From the NCBI GenBank assembly GCA_943914745.1, contig CALUDF010000071.1, forward strand, positions 1 to 11,010: 11,010 bases of DNA. The letters are read 5' to 3'. Shown piece by piece: positions 6,407 to 11,010 of this stretch. This DNA is from an uncultured Bacteriovorax sp. GTDB lineage: Bacteria > Bdellovibrionota > Bacteriovoracia > Bacteriovoracales > Bacteriovoracaceae. Both the position numbers and the translations under genes were made by a program. The number at the start of each line of letters is the position of its first letter. The first letter of the stretch is position 1. Below the pieces are notes generated by a model that worked only from the letters and a program-made list of their open reading frames with translations, searched no databases and was not told the origin of the DNA.

Positions 6407-7630
6407 ATGAATTTTCCTGCTCTCGAGAATAAAAATTTTAGAATCTACATAGGCGGGCAATTTATTTCCCTCATAGGGACGTCTATGCAACAACTCGCCA
6501 TGAGTTGGATGATTTATAAACTCACCAATTCGCCGATGTGGTTGGGGTTTGCAGGATTTTCAGCCCAACTTCCGATGTTTATCTTCGGTTTATTTGCCGG
6601 AGTTATTGTCGATCACGTCGACCGCCACAAGCTCCTCATCTGGACCCAGGCCCTTGCGGCCCTTCAAGCAATCGCTCTGGCGGTGCTCACCTTTACCGGG
6701 CATGTGAGCCTCGTTCATTTGATCGTTCTCGATTTCACCCTTGGGACAATCAATGCTTTTGACATGACCACCAGGCAAGCTTTTGTTGTGCAAATCGTGG
6801 GCTCTAAAAAGAATCTTCCCAATGCAATTGCCATCAACTCTTCCATCATCAACTTAACCAGGCTCTTGGGTCCTGCCATTGCAGGAACGATGATTGCCCT
6901 TGTCGGTGAAGGAATGTGCTTTTTGATTAATGGCCTAAGCTACATTGCCGTCTTGCTGGCCCTCCTTAATTTAAAAGTCTCCCCTTATGTTCCACCTGCT
7001 TTTAATCCAAGAAAGATCTTCTCTAATTTAAAAGTTGGGTATGAGGCGATTTTTAAAAATGAACATCTCCGAGCGGTCATTTTCTTTTTAACTTTCGTAA
7101 GTTTTTTTGGGATTCCTTACATGACTTTTTTCCCGGCCATTGCGGCCAAAGTTCCTAACGGAGGAGCGACAGCCCTGGGATGGATTTCTAGTTGTGTAGG
7201 AATCGGCTCACTCATCAGCGCGCTTTATTTGAGTAACAGAAAAGGTGCTCCCACTCTTGCCCGCATTGTCGGTATCGCTGGAATTGCCTTTGGGCTCTTT
7301 CTCATGATTCTCTCTCAGCTAGAGCACTTTCAGTTCATTCTTTTTAGTGTGTTTACAACAGGTATGTCGATGATGCTCCAGCTGGCCTCAAGCAATACTA
7401 TGATTCAAAGTACCGTTGATGATGATAAACGCGGCCGCGTGATGAGTTTCTTCAACGTCGCTCTTTTAGGGATTGCTCCATTTGGCAGTTTGGTCATGGG
7501 ATTTTCGGCAGAACACCTGGGGCTTCACTCTGCTCTTTTAATCAATGGGGCCATCTGCCTGGTAGGTGCTTTTATCTTCTATAAGAAAGCTCCGAGCATT
7601 AACGATTATATTCTGGCCAAATCTGCTTAA
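6407..7630 (+). CDS. MFS transporter, EntS-like (MFS_3) exporter
   Basis: Inner-membrane major facilitator protein of 407 aa with about 12 hydrophobic segments. The N-terminus FRIYIGGQFISLIGTSMQQL is typical of the EntS/MFS_3 group. Motif A between TM2 and TM3 appears as GVIVDHVDRHKLL (65-77), with D69 and R73. The conserved TM10-11 loop is DDDKRGRVMS (338-347), as in EntS-type exporters. The group includes the enterobactin exporter and many putative drug exporters; no siderophore genes are nearby, so siderophore export is not supported here. It sits 6 bp after the old yellow enzyme gene with an SD overlapping that stop, so it is probably co-transcribed and may pump out the enzyme's substrate or product. 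Its TAA overlaps the stop of the convergent NADH dehydrogenase gene in TTAA. Family sure; substrate unknown. Confidence 0.9.
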   Translation: MNFPALENKNFRIYIGGQFISLIGTSMQQLAMSWMIYKLTNSPMWLGFAGFSAQLPMFIFGLFAGVIVDHVDRHKLLIWTQALAALQAIALAVLTFTGHVSLVHLIVLDFTLGTINAFDMTTRQAFVVQIVGSKKNLPNAIAINSSIINLTRLLGPAIAGTMIALVGEGMCFLINGLSYIAVLLALLNLKVSPYVPPAFNPRKIFSNLKVGYEAIFKNEHLRAVIFFLTFVSFFGIPYMTFFPAIAAKVPNGGATALGWISSCVGIGSLISALYLSNRKGAPTLARIVGIAGIAFGLFLMILSQLEHFQFILFSVFTTGMSMMLQLASSNTMIQSTVDDDKRGRVMSFFNVALLGIAPFGSLVMGFSAEHLGLHSALLINGAICLVGAFIFYKKAPSINDYILAKSA

Positions 7631-8898
7631 GTCTCTTTCCAGTTTTTCTTAGTGATAAGCCTCGCTCCTCTGGAGAAAGTCAGATAAGACCAAGTCCATT
7701 GCATCAGAACAAACAAACGATTTTTAAAACCAATTAAGTAATAAATGTGCACGAAAAGCCACGCGAGCCACGCAAACACTCCACGCGCTTTTAACCCCCT
7801 AAACTCCATGACTGCGAGCTTTCTGCCAATAGTCGCCATCTGTCCTTTATCGAGATACTTAAACTCTAGGGCCTTTTCACCTTGAATCAGGCGGATTATG
7901 TTTTTTGCACAATGGGCCCCCATCTGAATCGCGACAGGTGCTAGACCTGGAAGAACTCGGCCATCAGCTTCTGCAAAATGGGCCTGATCTCCTATGACAA
8001 AAACGTTCGGTGCTGCTTCAAGCGATAAATTCTTCGTCACGATGATTCTTCCTGCACGATCAAGAGGCACACCAAGAGTGGAATTAATGGGCGAAGGCTT
8101 AACTCCTGCGGCCCACACAACTGTCCTCGACTTCACTCTTTCCTCTTTTTCATCTGGAAGTTTTAATGACACTCCAGTGGCATTAATATCTGTCACCATT
8201 GTCTGAGTCATCACTTCAACACCCAGATTTTTTAAATCCTTCTTTGCATTAAGGGAGAGCTCCTCATTAAAACTCCCAAGAACCTTAGGTCCCGCTTCAA
8301 CCAGGATAACTCTTGTTTTATTTGGATCGATGTTTCTAAAGTCCGCCTCCATTGTCTGGCGGGCAATTTCAGAAATAGCTCCAGCCATCTCCACTCCCGT
8401 AGGCCCTGCTCCAACGACAATAAATGTTAGCCACTCTGATTTAATTTTCTCATCTACTTCTTTTTCTGCCATCTCAAAGGCCATGAGAATGCGCCTTCTT
8501 ATTTCAGTGGCCATCTCCAATGTTTTTAGCCCTGGTGCATACTCTTCCCAATGATCTTTGCCGAAGTAACTATGAGTCGCTCCACAGGCAAGGATTAGAT
8601 AGTCGTACTTTGCCGAGACACCTGTTGTCTCTAATGAGTTATGAGGAATATTTACAGATTTGATTTCTTCGAGATAGACAGTGACATTCTTAGCATCTGA
8701 TAAAACGTTCCTGATGGGCATTGCGATGTCCGCAGGAGAAAGACCTGCCGTTGCAACTTGGTACAAGAGAGGCTGAAACAAATGATAATTTCTTTTATCT
8801 ACCAGGATCACATCAACGAGATTTGGATAATCAGCTAAAATTTTTGCCGCTTTTAAACCACCAAACCCACCGCCGACAATGACCACTTTCTTTTTCAT
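7627..8898 (-). CDS. ndh: Type II NADH dehydrogenase (NDH-2), membrane-bound flavoprotein
   Basis: Moves electrons from NADH to quinone on the cytoplasmic face of the inner membrane without pumping protons. The first Rossmann motif GGGFGG (9-14) binds FAD, and HLFQPLLYQVATAGLSP (39-55) is a strong NDH-2 signature. The second dinucleotide fold is VVGAGPTGVE (161-170), with E170, for NADH. VFVIGDQAH (299-307) holds the FAD-contacting Asp D304. LAPVAIQMG (319-327) fits the quinone-site AQxAxQ motif in its common APxAxQ variant. The C-terminal ~50 residues (FVHIYYLIGFKNRLFVLMQW region, from 382) are amphipathic and aromatic, serving as the membrane anchor. Length (423 aa) is typical. Its ATG overlaps the stop of the upstream TVP38 gene (ATGA), with AGGAT about 9 nt before the start, so it is the last gene of a coupled operon. 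Confidence 0.93.
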   Translation of the reverse strand: MKKKVVIVGGGFGGLKAAKILADYPNLVDVILVDKRNYHLFQPLLYQVATAGLSPADIAMPIRNVLSDAKNVTVYLEEIKSVNIPHNSLETTGVSAKYDYLILACGATHSYFGKDHWEEYAPGLKTLEMATEIRRRILMAFEMAEKEVDEKIKSEWLTFIVVGAGPTGVEMAGAISEIARQTMEADFRNIDPNKTRVILVEAGPKVLGSFNEELSLNAKKDLKNLGVEVMTQTMVTDINATGVSLKLPDEKEERVKSRTVVWAAGVKPSPINSTLGVPLDRAGRIIVTKNLSLEAAPNVFVIGDQAHFAEADGRVLPGLAPVAIQMGAHCAKNIIRLIQGEKALEFKYLDKGQMATIGRKLAVMEFRGLKARGVFAWLAWLFVHIYYLIGFKNRLFVLMQWTWSYLTFSRGARLITKKNWKET

Positions 8899-9575
8899 CT
8901 TTTTTTATCCTGATAAGATTTTATCAATTGAAATCCCCATGGAAGCAGGGCCAGAAAAATAAAGGCCAATACAACCTTTGGGCTTAAAATATCCTCTAAT
9001 CCTTGGATTTTGGCAAACTGAACACCGGCCCAGGAATACACCACGACCATGGGAATGCGGCCAAGCCAACTGGCCCAAAAAAATGTCCACCAGTGAAGAT
9101 TGGAAACCCCCATGATGAGATTGGCAACGAACGACGGGATAAAAGGAAAAAGCCTGAACGATAGAAGTGCCATAGTTCCTTCATTCTGCCATTCATCTTT
9201 AAAGATCCTGGCATTTTCTCCATAGCGCTTTAATATCCATTCCTGCAAAAAATAGCGAGCAATCAAAAAACCTACGAGATTCCCAAGTGCTGTGGCCACT
9301 GAAGAAAGCAAGGCCCCTGTTGTAAACCCAAAAAGCATACCGCCAATGAAGCTTATCATTGAAATTCCCGGCACCGGCAAGGAAGCCATTAAGACATTGA
9401 AGGAAAAAAAGAAGGAGAGAATTCTTAACGGTGAGCGCTCATAAAACATCAGCCATCTGTCATGATAGCCTTTTATCGATGCCAAACTATCAAGCGTTTC
9501 AAGTTCAGGTACCAGGTATTTTAACAATAAAACAATCGCGCCAATTGAGACGAGGAAGACGAGAGGTTTTTTCAC
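8895..9575 (-). CDS. TVP38/TMEM64 (DedA-superfamily) membrane protein
   Basis: Inner-membrane protein of the TVP38/VTT family, relatives of which include DedA proteins and eukaryotic lipid scramblases. Hydrophobic segments lie at about 4-22, 51-69, 71-90, 92-110, 137-157, 161-183 and 199-217. Family motifs are visible: PVPGISMISFIGGMLFG (67-83) followed by GNLVGFLIARY (98-108), and the re-entrant-loop-like RLFPFIPSFVANLIMG (141-156) then GRIP (172-175). Length (226 aa) is normal. The start is GTG at 9573-9575, overlapping the upstream permease stop as GTGA; no ATG gives a better fit. The stop overlaps the ndh start. TVP38 proteins are found linked or fused to FAD/NAD oxidoreductases in other bacteria, so pairing with NDH-2 may be meaningful. 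Exact role (lipid or ion movement) is not known. Confidence 0.88.
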   Translation of the reverse strand: MKKPLVFLVSIGAIVLLLKYLVPELETLDSLASIKGYHDRWLMFYERSPLRILSFFFSFNVLMASLPVPGISMISFIGGMLFGFTTGALLSSVATALGNLVGFLIARYFLQEWILKRYGENARIFKDEWQNEGTMALLSFRLFPFIPSFVANLIMGVSNLHWWTFFWASWLGRIPMVVVYSWAGVQFAKIQGLEDILSPKVVLAFIFLALLPWGFQLIKSYQDKKR

Positions 9576-10657
9576 ACGCTCTCGTCAGGTGATTGAATGA
9601 TTCTATTTTCTTTCTGTGGAAAATACTCTTCCACAATAATTGGAAGAGCACCATAAACCAGTGAGGCGAGCAATGGGCCCACGAAAAGCCCTGGAAGACC
9701 CAGAACATAAACACCGCCGATCACAGCTAGAAAACCGATAAAAGCAGGGACCTCTACTTCTCCTAAACTCACAAGGTATGGCCTAACTAAATTGTCAGCA
9801 AGCCCGGCAAATCCACCGATGAGCGCCATCACAATTCCGGCCCCCGTGCGCTTTTCCATAAAGGCGATTCCGGCAAGGACAAAGGCCATCGGAGCTGCTC
9901 CGATCACGGGAATAAAAGAGATGATAAAAGTTAAAAAGAAAATGATGTAAAAATCCCCAAAGCCACAGGCCAAGGCGCCAAGCGAGACGATCGTCGACTG
10001 AAGGATTCCTGTAATGACATTTGAGAGGAAGACTTCACGGCAGCTCGTTTTTAGAATATTGATAAAGCGGTCTGAATGATCTTTCGTGAAATAATAGTAA
10101 CGGTCAAACACCTCTCTGATTTCATCCTCTTTTAACAAGAAAAAATAAAAGCATAAGTTCATCACCAAAATACCAAGCAACAGGTCTGGGATTTGAGTGA
10201 CCAGGTCACTGAAGGCCTGAAAGGCCCATGTTCCAGCGCTCGTTAAAAAGGCGTTGAACTTCTCCTTAACCATTTCACTTTCTAGGTGATTGCTCACGGC
10301 CAGCTGATCAATAAAGGCGTAAACCCTCTCTTGAGTCGACTGGGTCATTGTTGAAATCGACTGTCTGGTGAAAAACTCAGAAATGATTCTTGCCCCTTTA
10401 ATACAGAAGACGCCAACCGGAACGGCGACAAGGAAAAAAAGCACTGCACTCATGATGTTGAGGGCCTTCTTCTTGCTCCAATTATATTTTTTCATGTAGG
10501 CCGAAAGAAAAGGGCTTAAGGCCAAGGCCAGCATTCCCCCGAAAAAGAACGCAATGATGAATGGACTTAAGATGTATAAAAAACCAGCAGCAATAAAAAA
10601 TGCCGTCGCCAGCTTAAAAAAATTCTTGAAAAACAATTCGTGAAATCCGTTACTCAT
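9572..10657 (-). CDS. AI-2E family transporter (UPF0118 permease)
   Basis: Inner-membrane permease of 361 aa with about eight hydrophobic segments: pairs near 12-56, one at 66-88, then a soluble loop (90-145), then segments near 150-174, 208-262 (two), 271-290 and 305-345. The family signature is clear: FIPVIGAAPMAF (248-259), then DNLVRPYLVSLG (298-309) and the GLPGLFVGPLLAS stretch (320-332). Members include TqsA of E. coli (autoinducer-2 export) and sodium/proton antiporters, so the name does not prove a role in quorum sensing. AGGAAGAG, 6 nt before the ATG and overlapping the stop of the upstream gene, supports the start. Its stop overlaps the TVP38 start, so it is coupled to it. Confidence 0.9.
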   Translation of the reverse strand: MSNGFHELFFKNFFKLATAFFIAAGFLYILSPFIIAFFFGGMLALALSPFLSAYMKKYNWSKKKALNIMSAVLFFLVAVPVGVFCIKGARIISEFFTRQSISTMTQSTQERVYAFIDQLAVSNHLESEMVKEKFNAFLTSAGTWAFQAFSDLVTQIPDLLLGILVMNLCFYFFLLKEDEIREVFDRYYYFTKDHSDRFINILKTSCREVFLSNVITGILQSTIVSLGALACGFGDFYIIFFLTFIISFIPVIGAAPMAFVLAGIAFMEKRTGAGIVMALIGGFAGLADNLVRPYLVSLGEVEVPAFIGFLAVIGGVYVLGLPGLFVGPLLASLVYGALPIIVEEYFPQKENRIIQSPDESV

Positions 10658-10663
10658 AATCGT

Positions 10664-10672
10664 CTCTTCCTA
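10664..10672 (-). promoter_or_regulatory. Ribosome binding site TAGGAAGAG shared with the upstream stop codon
   Basis: On the minus strand the TAG stop of the small membrane protein gene runs directly into GGAAGAG, which lies 6 nt before the permease ATG at 10657. It fixes the permease start and suggests coupled translation across the 12-bp gap. Confidence 0.65.
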
Positions 10673-11008
10673 AGCTTTTGGTTGATGATCGTTTTTTGGT
10701 TGGGCCCTTTTGGCCTCGCGCTCTTTGATGAAATCTAAAATGAGAAGACTGAGCACTGATTCGAGCTGATTGCTGGCAACGGGTGCCGGAGCTGGTGTTT
10801 CTTTTTTATCGGCCTTAAAAATATCCAGCCAATTGTTCTTGTTAGTGGCATAGATCATGACTCCCACACAAATAACCAAAAACCCCAAGATAAACCAGAT
10901 TGAAGGCGTAAAAAGTGCCGCTCCTGTATCAATGTTATTTAAAAATCTCTCAATCAAGTGGCTCATTCCCATGCAAAAAAGCGCCAGGCTTCCCAATGTC
11001 AAAACAAC
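10670..11008 (-). CDS. Small two-segment membrane protein, 5' end cut by window
   Basis: I do not recognise this protein. The frame stays open to the right edge: two Val codons (11003-11008) precede the first candidate start, a TTG at 11000-11002, so translation probably begins outside the window. Visible parts, numbered from that TTG, are a hydrophobic segment (about 1-18), a second one (30-52, PSIWFILGFLVICVGVMIYA), then a cytoplasm-like charged stretch, a Pro/Ala linker (PAPAPVAS, 69-76) and a helical tail with LESVLSLLILDFIKEREAKR (80-99). The tail could be an amphipathic or partner-binding helix. It is the first visible gene of the leftward operon with the AI-2E permease, TVP38 protein and NDH-2, so it may be an accessory membrane subunit. 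No function is claimed. Confidence 0.7.
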   Translation of the reverse strand, partial: VVLTLGSLALFCMGMSHLIERFLNNIDTGAALFTPSIWFILGFLVICVGVMIYATNKNNWLDIFKADKKETPAPAPVASNQLESVLSLLILDFIKEREAKRAQPKNDHQPKA

Positions 11009-11010
11009 GA

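Noticed and set aside
9572..10657. Quorum-sensing role for the AI-2E permease
   Set aside because: The family is broad and includes antiporters; no luxS or lsr-type gene is nearby.

Overview
The window reads as a stretch of chromosome from a Gram-negative bacterium, slightly AT-rich by eye and very densely coded. Secreted proteins with Sec signal peptides, a lipoprotein, tandem caspase-fold proteases, a class III old yellow enzyme and a non-proton-pumping NADH dehydrogenase would all fit a predatory or scavenging Bdellovibrio/Bacteriovorax-like lineage. That assignment is an inference from gene content and style; no rRNA or marker gene is present to confirm it. I see no tRNA, rRNA, CRISPR array, IS element or phage gene.

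Layout. Left block (2-2699, +): two overlapping genes for exported cysteine peptidases of the caspase fold (clan CD). The first is cut by the window edge and has metacaspase-like GGH and DSC motifs; the second is clostripain-like (C11), with GHG and DAC motifs. Next, on the minus strand (2694-3572), is a lipoprotein with a HAD phosphatase-like domain resembling the FCP1/NIF branch. A short divergent gap leads to a stand-alone PP-loop ATPase of the DUF71/Dph6 family (3656-4324, +). Middle block: a LysR regulator (4321-5217, -) faces away from an old yellow enzyme gene (5333-6400, +), which is followed 6 bp later by an EntS-like MFS exporter (6407-7630, +). The 115-bp gap between regulator and enzyme carries two perfect short dyads and overlapping promoter-like elements, the classic layout of a LysR-controlled detoxification module. 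Right block (minus strand, transcribed leftward): a small membrane protein cut by the right edge, an AI-2E family permease, a TVP38/DedA-family membrane protein and a type II NADH dehydrogenase. They are joined by a 12-bp gap and then two 4-bp stop/start overlaps, so they look like one operon for membrane and respiratory functions.

How it fits together. The module 4321-7630 is best read as electrophile or xenobiotic sensing (LysR), reduction (old yellow enzyme) and efflux (MFS). The protease pair looks co-translated and exported to the same compartment. A structural peculiarity runs through the window: all three convergent gene pairs overlap by 4-6 bp exactly at their stop codons (TTATAA, CTAG, TTAA), leaving no room for ordinary intergenic terminators. 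The word GGCC is also much more frequent than base composition predicts.

No stretch over 300 bases lacks a gene; the longest gap is 115 bp (5218-5332). The items most worth a second look are the tandem clan CD protease pair and the FCP1/NIF-like HAD lipoprotein.
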